A DNA stretch of 26,195 nucleotides from CAINDZ01 sp964399195 (GCA_964399195.1 CAYNPY010000051.1:1-26195); one strand, 5' to 3'; counted from the first letter of the stretch, positions 8,105-16,901 are shown. Translations and numbers: made by a program. The notes: a model not told the origin generated them from the letters alone.

Positions 8105-9976
8105 ATGTGTGGAATCGCCGGCGTGCTGCGCCTGACCGACGCGCGGCCGATCTCGCGCGAGCGGCTGGTCGAGATGACGACGAAGCTGGCGCATCGCGGC
8201 CCGGATGACGCCGGCACCTGGGTCAGCGGCCCGGTCGGCCTGGGCCACCGCCGCCTGTCGATCCTCGACATCGCGGGCGGGCACCAGCCCTGGCTCTCCG
8301 GCGACGGACGGCGCGCGCTGGTGTACAACGGCGAGCTGTACAACTTCGAGGAGATCAAGGCGGAAGAGGGCCGGGAGCGGTTCCGCACGACCTGCGACAC
8401 GGAAGTGCTCATGCACCTTGCCGCGGCCGAGGACTCGAGCTGGCTGCATCGCCTCAACGGCATGTTCGCGTTCGCGCACTGGGACGACCGCCGCCAGGAA
8501 CTGCTGCTGGCGCGCGACCGCGTCGGCATCAAGCCGCTCTTCTACGCGCTGCACGCCGGGAACTTCTATTTCGCCTCCGAGATCAAGAGCCTGCTCGCGG
8601 CCGGCGTCCCGGCGCGGGTAAACGAAGCCGCGGTGCCGGAGTACCTGGCGTTCCACACCCTCTGTGGCGACGCCACCCTGTATGAGGGGATCCTCTCGCT
8701 GCCGCCCGGCCATACGCTGCGCATTCGCCCGGGCATGGCCGCGCCGGTGATCGAGCGTTTCTGGGACTCGCTGCCGGCGGCTCCCGGTCGCTGGACGGAT
8801 CCGGGGCTGACGCCGGCGGAACAGTTCGCCGCGCTGTTCCGCAGCGCGGTCCAGTACCGCCTGATCGCGGACGTGCCGTTGGGCACCTACAACAGCGGCG
8901 GCGTGGATTCCAGCCTGGTGTCGGCGCGGGTGCGCGAGCTCACCGACGGCGTCCTGCACACTTTCTCGGTCGGCTTCGAGGAGGACACGCACGACGAGAG
9001 CCGGTACGCGCAGATCGTCGCCGACCGCCTGGGGACCACGCACCACGTCCTGATCATCAACAGCCGCGAGTACGCGGATGGCCTGGAAACCGCGTTGGGG
9101 TTCGCCGACCAGCCGATGTTCCAGCCGCACACGGTGCAGTTGATGAAGCTGAGCGCCCTGGCCAAGCAGTTCGTGACCGTCGTGCTGACGGGCGAGGGGG
9201 CCGACGAGCTCTTCGCGGGCTACCCGCGGTACCAGATTCCGCTGCTGGCTCGGCGGCTGGCCGTGTTGCCCGGCGTGCTCAACGGGGCGCTGCTGGCCGC
9301 GAGCCGGTCGCTGCGCTTCCGGCGCCTGGTCAAGCTGTTCGAACTCGGCGGCGACCCCGAGCGCAGCATCGTCGAGAACTCCCGGCGATCGCCGGAGCCG
9401 GACCTCCGGGCCGTGGGCCTGGGCGCCGCGCGGTATCCGGCCCGGCAGGAGTTGCTCCGCGCGGCCCGGGACAAGCGGTTGTCGCCCCTGGAGGAGGTGC
9501 TGGAGTTCGACCGCTGGAGCTACCTGCCCGGCCTCCTGCACCGCCTCGATTTCACGACCATGGCCAACGGCGTGGAGGCGCGCGTGCCGTTCCTCGACTA
9601 TCGCCTCGTGGAATGGAGCATGGCGCAGCCGGCAAGCGTGAAGATGGCGGTGGGGCGCCGGAACAAGATCCTGGTCAAGGACCTGGCCGCCGAGATCTTC
9701 CCGCGCGAGATGATCTACCGCCGCAAGGTCGGATTCGGGGTCCCGGTCGGGGAGTGGTTCCGCCAGCCGGCGGGCCTGGGCCGTTTCCTCGACGTGCTGA
9801 CCGACGGCACGTTCGCGCGGCGCGGCTACTGCGACGCGGCGGGTGTGGCGGACGTCGTCGCTCGCCACCGGCGGGGGGAGCGCGACTACGGCGACGTCCT
9901 GTGGGGCCTGATCAACCTCGAACTGTGGTGCCGAGCGACCGTCGACCGCGGCGGTAGGGCGTCGGAAGCGCTATGA
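8105..9976 (+). CDS. asnB: Asparagine synthetase (glutamine-hydrolysing)-like amidotransferase, complete
   Basis: A 623-residue two-domain enzyme. The start is fixed by MCGIAG: after Met removal, Cys2 is the glutaminase nucleophile. Supporting residues include HRRLSILD at 48-55, YNGELYN at 74-80 and CDTEV at 97-101. The synthetase domain has the PPi loop SGGVDSS at 264-270, LTGEGADELFAGYPRY, MANGVEARVPFLDYRLVEW and RRKVGFGVPVGEW. All expected catalytic motifs look intact. The family transfers glutamine-derived ammonia to an AMP-activated carboxylate. Next to CapK-like and glycosyltransferase genes, a sugar-acid or acyl-group amidation is a reasonable inference. GGAGG lies about 10 nt before the ATG. 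The stop overlaps the next gene's ATG (ATGA). The frame is open far upstream (to 7076), but that stretch only shadows the CapK-like gene. Confidence 0.93.
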   Translation: MCGIAGVLRLTDARPISRERLVEMTTKLAHRGPDDAGTWVSGPVGLGHRRLSILDIAGGHQPWLSGDGRRALVYNGELYNFEEIKAEEGRERFRTTCDTEVLMHLAAAEDSSWLHRLNGMFAFAHWDDRRQELLLARDRVGIKPLFYALHAGNFYFASEIKSLLAAGVPARVNEAAVPEYLAFHTLCGDATLYEGILSLPPGHTLRIRPGMAAPVIERFWDSLPAAPGRWTDPGLTPAEQFAALFRSAVQYRLIADVPLGTYNSGGVDSSLVSARVRELTDGVLHTFSVGFEEDTHDESRYAQIVADRLGTTHHVLIINSREYADGLETALGFADQPMFQPHTVQLMKLSALAKQFVTVVLTGEGADELFAGYPRYQIPLLARRLAVLPGVLNGALLAASRSLRFRRLVKLFELGGDPERSIVENSRRSPEPDLRAVGLGAARYPARQELLRAARDKRLSPLEEVLEFDRWSYLPGLLHRLDFTTMANGVEARVPFLDYRLVEWSMAQPASVKMAVGRRNKILVKDLAAEIFPREMIYRRKVGFGVPVGEWFRQPAGLGRFLDVLTDGTFARRGYCDAAGVADVVARHRRGERDYGDVLWGLINLELWCRATVDRGGRASEAL

Positions 9977-10941
9977 TCGCCCGCGACAGCCGCGCCGTCT
10001 GGATCGCCTGGGAACGGCACCGCCGGACACGCGGCCTGGTCGCCGCCCTGGGGTTACGCCTCGAAGAATACCACTCGCGGCTGCCCCGGGCGCTGAAACA
10101 CCCGCTCTTCGCCGCCCGGACCGTGGGCTGTCTGCTCCGACGCCGGCCGCACGTGCTGTTCGTGCAGAGCCCGTCGCTGATCCTCAACCTGCTGGTTGCG
10201 GTCCTCAAGCCTGTCCTGCGCTATCGGCTCGTGGTGGACGCCCACAACGCCGGCGTCTATTCCTGCGACGCGCGCACCGACCGTATCGCCTGGTTGTATC
10301 CGTGGCTGCACCGGCGGGCCGACGTCACGGTGGTGACCAACCGCGCGCTGTCGGCGATCGTGACCGCGAACGGGGGGCGACCGGCGATCCTCATCGATCC
10401 GCTGCCCGACCTGGCGCCGACCTCCGCGGCGGTTCCCGGCGAGACGCCGCTGATCGCTTTCATCTGCACGTTCGCGACGGACGAGCCTTTCAACGAGGTC
10501 ATTCGGGCCGCGGACCGGTTGGGCGGCGAGGCCCGGGTGCTCGTGACGGGGAACGTCGAGAACAACCGGCATCTCATCGAGGCGGAGATCGGCCCTCGGG
10601 TCGAGTTCACCGGCTTCCTGCCCGAGGAGGAGTTCGTCGACCTGCTGGCGCGATCGCACCTGATCGTCGACCTGACGACGTTCGACGACTGCCTGGTCTG
10701 CGGGGGCTACGAAGCTGCCGCGGTGGGCACGCCGATCGTGCTCTCGGACACGCCGGCCAACCGCGAGACGTTTTCGGCCGGAGCGGTCTACTGCGCGAAC
10801 GACGCGCCGGCGATCGCCGAGGCCATACGCGACGGCCTGGCCCGGCAGGGCGAGCTGAGGCGCGAGATGCAGGGCCTGCGCGCGCGCCTGCGGGCGTTGT
10901 TCGAGGAACAACTCGACGAACTGGTCAAGGCCCTGAATTGA
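9973..10941 (+). CDS. Glycosyltransferase, GT-B/GT4-like
   Basis: A 322-residue GT-B-type protein. The N-terminal half contains LLRRRPHVLFVQSPSLILNLL and YRLVVDAHNAGVYS, typical of an acceptor-side Rossmann domain. The C-terminal half has AFICTFATDEPFNEVIRAA, RVLVTGNVENNRHL, RVEFTGFLPEEEFVDLLA and then GGYEAAAVGTPIVLSD-TPANRE, matching the donor-binding E-rich region of GT4-like enzymes, though the second Glu spacing is less canonical. Translationally coupled to asnB through an ATGA overlap, so it probably acts on the same glycan. It ends only 12 bp from the 3' end of the convergent methyltransferase gene. Donor unknown. Confidence 0.82.
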   Translation: MIARDSRAVWIAWERHRRTRGLVAALGLRLEEYHSRLPRALKHPLFAARTVGCLLRRRPHVLFVQSPSLILNLLVAVLKPVLRYRLVVDAHNAGVYSCDARTDRIAWLYPWLHRRADVTVVTNRALSAIVTANGGRPAILIDPLPDLAPTSAAVPGETPLIAFICTFATDEPFNEVIRAADRLGGEARVLVTGNVENNRHLIEAEIGPRVEFTGFLPEEEFVDLLARSHLIVDLTTFDDCLVCGGYEAAAVGTPIVLSDTPANRETFSAGAVYCANDAPAIAEAIRDGLARQGELRREMQGLRARLRALFEEQLDELVKALN

Positions 10942-10953
10942 ATCCGTCGCGGT

Positions 10954-11697
10954 TCAGTGTCCCAGGGGCCGGGACAACACCATGATCGAATACCAGCTCA
11001 GCAGTCCGGCAGGGGGAAGGACCTTGAAAAGGGTCCGGTCGACCCGGTCCAGCGCGCGCACGACGGGATGGAAAAAGGAAGCTTTCAGGAACAGGAGCGA
11101 CGCGAACGACACCAGGTGGAAATAGCGGAACTCCGTGTGGCCGAAATAGCGGCGCGCCAGGCGGAGGTCTCGCCTGAGCAGCGGATGCTCGTCGGGCGTC
11201 CGCAACGAAGGCGTCAATGTGCGGAACAGCCACATCGCCGGGTTGTGGCCGAGCGGTTCCATGAACACCGCCCGGCCGCCGGGCTTGAGCACGCGCGCGA
11301 TCTCGCGGTAGGCCGTGTCGAGATCCAGGTGATGGAGGATCCCCTCACCGATGACCAGGTCGAAGGTCGCGTCGGGAAACGTCATCCGCTCGGCGTCCAT
11401 GACCACGTACTCGACGCCGCTCACGCCAGCGGCGGCGGCGCGTTCCGCGGCCTTGCGGATGCCCACCGGCGAGATGTCGATGCCCACGACCTGCGCGCCG
11501 CGTCGGGCCATCTCCAGGGAGTGCGAGCCTTCGCCGCAGCCGTATTCCAGCACCTTTAGGCCCGTCAGCGAATCGTAGATGAGATCCTCGTACGCCTCCA
11601 GGCGGCCGCGGGTGATGGAGTAAACCTGCCCCACCGCGGCCCGCGGGCTCTCGTCGTATTCACGGTCGAAGAACTCGGCTTCGGTCTGCTTCGCCAT
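10954..11697 (-). CDS. Class I SAM-dependent methyltransferase (Methyltransf_11 type)
   Basis: 247 residues. Motif I is VLEYGCGEGSHSLEMARRG (about residues 49-67), followed by QVVGIDISPVGIRKAAERA, VMDAERMTFPDATFDLVIGEGILHHL and ARVLKPGGRAVFMEPLG, a textbook Rossmann SAM-methyltransferase of the UbiE/Methyltransf_11 group. The C-terminal 60 residues contain a hydrophobic pair (LVSFASLLFLKASFF and LPPAGLLSWYSIMVLS) that may touch the membrane. I chose ATG 11697 because the conserved sequence starts right there and GAGG lies just upstream; the frame is open further upstream but runs antisense-noisy into the preceding gene. Second gene of a minus-strand pair, 14 bp after its partner. Probably O-methylates a sugar or lipid intermediate of this locus (inference). 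Confidence 0.87.
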   Translation of the reverse strand: MAKQTEAEFFDREYDESPRAAVGQVYSITRGRLEAYEDLIYDSLTGLKVLEYGCGEGSHSLEMARRGAQVVGIDISPVGIRKAAERAAAAGVSGVEYVVMDAERMTFPDATFDLVIGEGILHHLDLDTAYREIARVLKPGGRAVFMEPLGHNPAMWLFRTLTPSLRTPDEHPLLRRDLRLARRYFGHTEFRYFHLVSFASLLFLKASFFHPVVRALDRVDRTLFKVLPPAGLLSWYSIMVLSRPLGH

Positions 11698-11711
11698 GCC
11701 GCCTCGTCTTC

Positions 11712-12494
11712 TCAGGTTCGGGCCCGGGCGACCAACACCGCCGTCACGCGATTGACGAGCAGTTCGCGCAGAACAGGAATCGCGCCCACGATATCGAGTC
11801 CCTTGACGCCCCGCAAGCGAAGGCTCTCCAGGTGCAGGCCGCTGTCGGCGACCAACCGCTCGAATTTCGCGATGGACATCCGGTTCAGTCCGTTGGCGAC
11901 ATCCTCGTAGCGAGTCGCCCCGTCGTCGCGGTAGCGTCGGCGCGCCGACATGATCGTCTTTTCGCTGAACAGGAGGTTGAGCCACGGCACCTTGCAGAAA
12001 AAGTGCATGTGGCTGCCGTAGGGGGCGTACCAGGGCGGCCCGAAGGTCAGGAAGATACGGCCCCCCGGGGCCAGGAGCGCGGACATCTGGCGCAGGGCCG
12101 CCGGCGCGTCGCGGAAGTGCTCGAAGCTGTTGAGCGAGATCACGGCGTCGAAGCGCCCGTGCAGATCGGCCCCCACATCCGTCACAAAACGGCACTGGTC
12201 GCCGCCGAGGCCGGCCGCCGCGGCCCGGCGGCGGCAGGCCTCGATCTGCGCCGCGTTGGTGTCGATTCCGACCACGGAGCAGGCGTGCCGGAGGGCCATG
12301 GCGATCGCCTGGAGTCCGGTCCCGCAGCCGAAATCGGCGACGGCCCGCCCGGCGATCATCTCCGTGAAGCCGGGGTATTCGTCGCTGAGAAGATCCAGCG
12401 CCGAATCGAGGCCCAGCGACTCGGCCGGGTCCGGCGCTTCCGGCGCGGTGGCCGGCCGGGACAAGGCGAGAAGGACTCGTTCGGAAATGCTCAC
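11712..12494 (-). CDS. Class I SAM-dependent methyltransferase, GTG start
   Basis: 260 residues. Motif I is AVADFGCGTGLQAIAMALRH, then SVVGIDTNAAQIEACRRRA, GRFDAVISLNSFEHFRDAP and MSALLAPGGRIFLTFGPPWY. The GPPWY-SHMHFF segment followed by W-N-L is recurrent in methyltransferases of polysaccharide loci. I place the start at GTG 12494 (SISERVLLALSR), preceded by GGGAG about 8 nt upstream; the longer open frame upstream gives only Arg-rich noise. It is the first gene of the two-gene minus-strand unit and is divergent from the GT2 gene at 12955. The substrate is unknown; O-methylation of a sugar residue is the simplest guess. Confidence 0.86.
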   Translation of the reverse strand: MSISERVLLALSRPATAPEAPDPAESLGLDSALDLLSDEYPGFTEMIAGRAVADFGCGTGLQAIAMALRHACSVVGIDTNAAQIEACRRRAAAAGLGGDQCRFVTDVGADLHGRFDAVISLNSFEHFRDAPAALRQMSALLAPGGRIFLTFGPPWYAPYGSHMHFFCKVPWLNLLFSEKTIMSARRRYRDDGATRYEDVANGLNRMSIAKFERLVADSGLHLESLRLRGVKGLDIVGAIPVLRELLVNRVTAVLVARART

Positions 12495-12954
12495 GCGATA
12501 GCTCCCGCCGACCGGATCATCCCGTTGCCGGCTGCGCGAAGCGCGCCTCAGGCATCCGGTCACGTCTAACGACAATGTCCCCGATTCGCAATGAATCCCG
12601 CCGGGAGTGAGCCGAACTCGCGGCTGGACAGCGGGTTGGCGCCCGGACGACCGCCGGGGCGAACCCCAGCGGGCCAGGGCCGACCGGCAGCGGAATCCGC
12701 CGGCGCGAACAGCCTGCGCGTGCCGCCGCGCCGCTGAACGCACCTCGGTCCCGGGGGTTGCGCGCTTCCGGCGGCGGTGCTAATAAGGTCGCTCTACCGG
12801 GTGGAGGCATGGCGGCCCCGGGGGGCAGCCTCGCCACGGTCTTGCCCGCGTGCCTGTGCCGGGCCCGATCTCGGACGCGGCAGGGCGGCACGGACGCCGG
12901 AGCGACGCGCAAGTCGCGAGGGCACGACAGCCTGATCGGCCAGAGGTCTGCGAC
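12495..12954. other. 460-bp divergent intergenic region
   Basis: This lies between the minus-strand methyltransferase pair and the plus-strand GT2 series. Features seen are a 5-bp inverted repeat GATTC-GCAAT-GAATC at 12583-12597, about 90 bp upstream of the GTG start at 12494, and an AT-rich step at 12781-12786 in otherwise very GC-rich DNA (see the separate promoter entry). Frames crossing the region are Arg/Ala/Gly-rich and not convincing as genes. No RNA gene recognised. Confidence 0.5.
12758..12786 (+). promoter_or_regulatory. Possible promoter for the GT2-GT2-lectin-like gene series
   Basis: TTGCGC and TAATAA are separated by exactly 17 bp, with TG one base upstream of the second box. 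The -10 box matches consensus poorly (3 of 6), but it is the only AT-rich step in the region. The leader to TTG 12955 would be about 160 nt. Confidence 0.25.
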
Positions 12955-13929
12955 TTGAACGCGCCAGCGCACTCGCTCGTCAGCGTCGTGGTGCCCTGTC
13001 ACAATGCCGCCGGCTTCCTGCACGAGACGCTCGCCAGCATTCTCCGCCAGTCGTACGCCCATCTGGAGATCCTGCTCGTCGACGACGGTTCCGATGACGA
13101 TCCGCTGTCGGTCGCGAACAGCCTGGGCGACGAGCGTATCCGGTATCTGCGGATCCCCGCGAGCGGCGGTCCGTCCCGCCCGCGGAACCTGGGCGTCAGG
13201 GAGGCCCGGGGCGACTACATCTTCTTCTGCGACGCGGACGACGTCATGTTGCCGGGCAAGATCGCGGCGCAGGTGGCCAGGCTCGACGCCCAGCCGGACC
13301 TGGGGCTGGTGTTCACGAATTTCCAGGTCGTGGACGCCGGCGGCGCCGTCACGAATCCGGATTTCCTGGCCGATTACGAGACCTTCCGCGAGGTCAGCCG
13401 GCTGCCGGCCTCCGCCGGGGGCGGCCTCGATCGCGCGGGTCTTCGCCGCGGATTGCTGCGAGCGAACTTCATCGGGACGTCGGGAGTGGCCGTGCGCAAG
13501 GCGGTGCTGGACGCGGTCGGCGGTTTCGACGAGAGTCTGGCTTCGAGCGAGGACTTGGATCTCTGGCTGCGGATTGCGCGCGACTTCGACTGCGGCTATC
13601 TCGACATGGTGGGGCATTCCTACCGGAAGCACCCCGCCAGCGTCATGCACCAGGTCGAGGCGCGGCATCCCCTGGCGCGGATCCGCGTGCTGGAGCGCAA
13701 CCTGCCCGCCGGGGACGACCCGTTGACGCGTCGCGTCGTGCGGAGGCGCCTGGCCGACAACCATGTCGCCGCCGGGTACGCGTTCCAGGTCCATGGCGAG
13801 CTGGCCCGGGCGGCGGGACGCTATCTCCGGGCTTTCCGCCTGGCTCACCAGCCCGTCGCCCTGCTGTGGGCCGGGAAGTGTCTGCTGATGGCGCCGCTGA
13901 GGCGCCGGCGCCGCAAGGCCCGCGTCTAG
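12955..13929 (+). CDS. Glycosyltransferase family 2 (GT-A fold), TTG start
   Basis: 324 residues. The opening SLVSVVVPCHNAAGFLHETL, followed by EILLVDDGSDDD and FFCDADDVMLPGKI (DADD at 93-96), is the classic GT2 nucleotide-sugar and metal-binding pattern. Later come VRKAVLDAVGGFDESL and SSEDLDLWLRIARDF, where ED is the usual acceptor/catalytic region. The start is TTG 12955, preceded by AGAGGT 8 nt away, with the first beta-strand immediately after; a GTG at 12850 would add 35 Arg/Pro-rich residues of doubtful reality. First gene of a plus-strand run with short gaps. An inverting GT acting at the cytoplasmic membrane face is expected; the sugar is unknown. Confidence 0.88.
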   Translation: MNAPAHSLVSVVVPCHNAAGFLHETLASILRQSYAHLEILLVDDGSDDDPLSVANSLGDERIRYLRIPASGGPSRPRNLGVREARGDYIFFCDADDVMLPGKIAAQVARLDAQPDLGLVFTNFQVVDAGGAVTNPDFLADYETFREVSRLPASAGGGLDRAGLRRGLLRANFIGTSGVAVRKAVLDAVGGFDESLASSEDLDLWLRIARDFDCGYLDMVGHSYRKHPASVMHQVEARHPLARIRVLERNLPAGDDPLTRRVVRRRLADNHVAAGYAFQVHGELARAAGRYLRAFRLAHQPVALLWAGKCLLMAPLRRRRRKARV

Positions 13930-13943
13930 CGGGGGGAGGCAAT

Positions 13944-14861
13944 GTGCAAGCGGATCAGGAAGAGTCCTCGCGGCGGCCGCTGGTCAGCCTGGGGCTGCCC
14001 GTCTACAACGGCGAGAAGTTCCTGCGGCAGGCGCTGGATTCGCTGACGGGCCAGACTCACGCGGATCTCGAAATCATCGTCTCGGACAACGCCTCCACCG
14101 ACGCCACCGCCGCGATCTGCCGAGAGTATGCGGCCCGCGACCCCAGGCTGCGCTATGTCCGGCAGGCGACGAACATCGGGGCGGCGCCGAACTACAACGC
14201 CGTGTTCGAGGCTTCGCGCGGCCGCTACTTCAAGTGGGCGGCGCACGACGACTACATGGACCCGGAGGCCATCGCCGTCTGCGTCGCCGCCCTGGAGGCC
14301 GACCCCGGGACCGTGCTCTGTCATCCGCGGCTCGTGGACGTCGACGAGGACGGCCGCGTCATCGCGGAACTCGATCGCGGCACGGTGGGCCTCGGGAGCG
14401 CCGCCGACCGCTTCTTCCAGGTGATCCAGATCGGGCACAACTGCGCGGAAGTGTTCGGGCTGGCCCGGCGCGACGCGCTCGCCAGGACCGGGCTGATCCG
14501 CGACTACACCGACAGCGACCGCACGCTGCTGGGCGAGTTGGCTCTGCGCGGGCGCATCCGGCAGGTGGAGGGCGCCCGATTCTACCGCCGCGTGCATCCG
14601 GGCAAGTCGGACCGGGTGTACCGCTCCTACCACGAGCGCGCCGTGTGGTTCAATCCCCGCAACGAGGGCCGCCTGGTGCTGTCGGCTTCGAGCCAGCTTC
14701 GCGACCTGCTGGTCTCGCTGCTGCGCTGCCCCCTGCCCCCCGGGCAGAAGGCGAAGTGCCTGTGGCGGCTGGCGAAGGTGGCCAAGTGGAACGCGCCCCT
14801 GTACCGCCTGGAAGCCGTCCGGGCCTGGCAACACCGGTTCGGGGGCGCCAGGCAAGCGTGA
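13944..14861 (+). CDS. Glycosyltransferase family 2 (GT-A fold), GTG start
   Basis: 305 residues. Motifs are PLVSLGLPVYNGEKFLRQAL, EIIVSDNASTDATAAICREY and FKWAAHDDYMDPEAIAVC, with an HDD form of the metal-binding DxD at about 101-103. The VSDNASTD plus KWAAHDD combination defines a well-known GT2 subgroup in O-antigen loci. GTG 13944 follows GGGGGAGG by about 5 nt and lies 14 bp after the previous stop. An ATG two bases earlier is in another frame. The C-terminal 60 residues are basic and may lie on the membrane. Likely co-transcribed with both neighbours. Confidence 0.88.
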   Translation: MQADQEESSRRPLVSLGLPVYNGEKFLRQALDSLTGQTHADLEIIVSDNASTDATAAICREYAARDPRLRYVRQATNIGAAPNYNAVFEASRGRYFKWAAHDDYMDPEAIAVCVAALEADPGTVLCHPRLVDVDEDGRVIAELDRGTVGLGSAADRFFQVIQIGHNCAEVFGLARRDALARTGLIRDYTDSDRTLLGELALRGRIRQVEGARFYRRVHPGKSDRVYRSYHERAVWFNPRNEGRLVLSASSQLRDLLVSLLRCPLPPGQKAKCLWRLAKVAKWNAPLYRLEAVRAWQHRFGGARQA

Positions 14862-14873
14862 ACGGAATGCCGG

Positions 14874-16901
14874 ATGCCGATCCTGGTCAGTGACGATTTC
14901 CAGACTCCGCGCGCTTCCGGTCGCGCGCTCACCGGCGCTCGCGGCGGCGACCCGGCGCGAACGGGCATCGATCGCGAGCGTCTGCTCAGCGTCGACGGCG
15001 GCGCCCTGCGCATCCGCCCGGCGCTGGTCGAGGGCTGGGGGCGCACCTGCCTGGCCTACGGGCCGTTCGCCAACGAGCCGGGCCTCGCGTTTTCCGCCTT
15101 CGTTCTCAATGGTCACAATACATCCCAGTCAGAGGTGATGGCCGACACCCTGCGCTCGCGGCTCGAACGTTGGGCGCGCGGGAGCGGAGCCGTGCCGGTC
15201 GGCCGGCGCCTGCGCCGATGGCTGGTCAGCGGCCGGGTGCTGCGGGTCCTGCGGCAGGTGCGCTGGTGGCGACGGATCGCGGTCGGCTCGTCACGCGTCA
15301 CGCTGATGGACGATAACCTGGCCGTCGGCGTCTACCCCGCGGCGGTCTGCGACCCCACGGCGGTCGGCGCCGGCTTCGTGATGCACGCCGACGGACCGCG
15401 CAACGGCGAACTGAGGATCGGCGCGGACGGCGCCTGGGCGCCGGCCGTGCTCGGGGTGCAGAACGTCCCCATACATTACGTCGCCGTCGTCCGGGAGCAC
15501 GACGTCCTGCTGGGAGTCTCGTCGCTCCCGGACGCCCATGGCCTGGGTCCGCACCCCGCGATGCGGCCCCTGGCCCTGGTGCCGCGTCCGGCGGCGGAGA
15601 GCCTGTATGCCGCCGTGCACCAAAGCCTGCTCGGGCAGATCGGATTCCGGGCCGACACGCGGATCGGCGGGGTCCGGGTCGCGCGGCTGCCTGAAGCCGC
15701 CGGTCCTGCCGTCGCCGGCGGCGCCGGCGCGCATGGCCCGGCGGCTGCGCTGTTCGCCGGACGGCGGACCGCGGTCGGAGACGACTGGCGCTTCGCAGTC
15801 GGGGCCTGGCTGGTGACTCCGGAGTCGCCGCCGGGATTGATCCGGGTCACCCTCGAGCCGGCGAGTCTGGGGACCGCCGGCTTCACGGTGGCCTTCCGAG
15901 CGCGCGCGGACGGCCAGCGCTGGGAGTTGAATGTCTCGCCGGAGGGCGCGCGGCTGCACCGCCGGTCCGAGACGGGGGGCCGGCAGCTGGCCGCCGAGCC
16001 CTGGGCCGCGGCGCCGTCGGCACTGCAGATCCTCGACGACGGGAACGAAGTGAGCGTGCTGGCCCCGGATCGCCTGCTGTTCGGACGCCGGTTTGTCGCC
16101 GACGGCGACGCACCGGCCGTTTCGTTCGGGCTGGTCGACGACCAGGCGGCGTTCCCGCCGGGACTGCTGGCGGTCGAGAGTCTCCCGCGCAGTTTGCCGA
16201 TACCGGACGAGCTCGTGGCCGGCGCACCGTGGCTGCCGGCCACCGGCGTCACCGCGGTGTCCGATCCGCTGCGCGGTGAACCGGGTGACCTCGCGGGCAG
16301 ATCGACGCCGGTCGGGGGGCGCCTCTGGCGGCGGCTGTTCGGCGCGGGACGTCTTGAGGTTACCGGCGACGACGGCGCGCGCTGGCGCGCGAGCGTGACC
16401 GAGCCGCTGCCCGGCCGCACCATCTACGCCATCGACTGGGACGATCCGGAGTTCGCGGAGCTCGAGGTCACCCTCACGCCTCCCGGCACGGGCCGCGGCC
16501 AGCGCGAGCACGGCACCTCCGGCTTCTGCCTGTGGCAGGACGCGGACAACCACCTGCTGGTCAACACCTGGCTGGACGACTGCTATGCCGGCGCTTCGCT
16601 GTCTTCGTTCTTCACCCTCGACGGCTTCGAGGATCTCTACGACGCCATCTGGACCAACGTGGGCGAGCGCGTTACCTGGGGCCGGCCCCTGCGCCTGAAG
16701 CTGGTCAGCGACGGCTTGCGCTACACGGTCTTCGTCGACGGCGAGCCCGTCCTGCACCGGTCGCTGGCCGACGTGTATCCCGGCCGCCGGCCCCTGCGCA
16801 TCCGCAAGGTGGGCCTGCTCGGCAACTGGGAGTGGGGAGCCGACACGGGTTCGCGCTTCGCTGACTTCCGGGCGGCGGGGCGGGCGCCGACCGGGACGTG
16901 A
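14874..16901 (+). CDS. Unrecognised 675-residue protein with lectin-like (jelly-roll) modules
   Basis: I do not recognise this family. No signal peptide or clear transmembrane helix is visible. The N-terminus begins with a VSDDF motif, as many LamG/concanavalin-like modules do. An Arg/Trp-rich basic stretch follows at about residues 92-142 (for example RLRRWLVSGRVLRVLRQV), which could bind a membrane or polyanion. A middle module (about 290-410) and a C-terminal module (about 470-665) look like further beta-sandwiches: LAGRSTPVGGRLWRRLFGAG, GTSGFCLWQDADNHLLVNTW, LRYTVFVDGEPVLHRSL, RKVGLLGNWEWGADTGSRF. The C-terminal module is the best defined and has a ligand-site feel (Trp, Asp, Asn clusters). 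It is 12 bp after a GT2 gene and probably in the same operon. Possible roles include glycan chain-length sensing, a scaffold for the glycosyltransferases, or an unusual carbohydrate-active enzyme; none is demonstrated. Confidence 0.8.
   Translation: MPILVSDDFQTPRASGRALTGARGGDPARTGIDRERLLSVDGGALRIRPALVEGWGRTCLAYGPFANEPGLAFSAFVLNGHNTSQSEVMADTLRSRLERWARGSGAVPVGRRLRRWLVSGRVLRVLRQVRWWRRIAVGSSRVTLMDDNLAVGVYPAAVCDPTAVGAGFVMHADGPRNGELRIGADGAWAPAVLGVQNVPIHYVAVVREHDVLLGVSSLPDAHGLGPHPAMRPLALVPRPAAESLYAAVHQSLLGQIGFRADTRIGGVRVARLPEAAGPAVAGGAGAHGPAAALFAGRRTAVGDDWRFAVGAWLVTPESPPGLIRVTLEPASLGTAGFTVAFRARADGQRWELNVSPEGARLHRRSETGGRQLAAEPWAAAPSALQILDDGNEVSVLAPDRLLFGRRFVADGDAPAVSFGLVDDQAAFPPGLLAVESLPRSLPIPDELVAGAPWLPATGVTAVSDPLRGEPGDLAGRSTPVGGRLWRRLFGAGRLEVTGDDGARWRASVTEPLPGRTIYAIDWDDPEFAELEVTLTPPGTGRGQREHGTSGFCLWQDADNHLLVNTWLDDCYAGASLSSFFTLDGFEDLYDAIWTNVGERVTWGRPLRLKLVSDGLRYTVFVDGEPVLHRSLADVYPGRRPLRIRKVGLLGNWEWGADTGSRFADFRAAGRAPTGT

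Noticed and set aside
8048..9868. 606-codon minus-strand open frame
   Set aside because: Fully antisense to asnB with intact catalytic motifs; composition is His/Arg/Gln-rich and no family is recognisable.
12517..13848. 443-codon minus-strand open frame
   Set aside because: Antisense to the GT2 gene at 12955; no recognisable domain, and it would conflict with the strong GT2 motifs.
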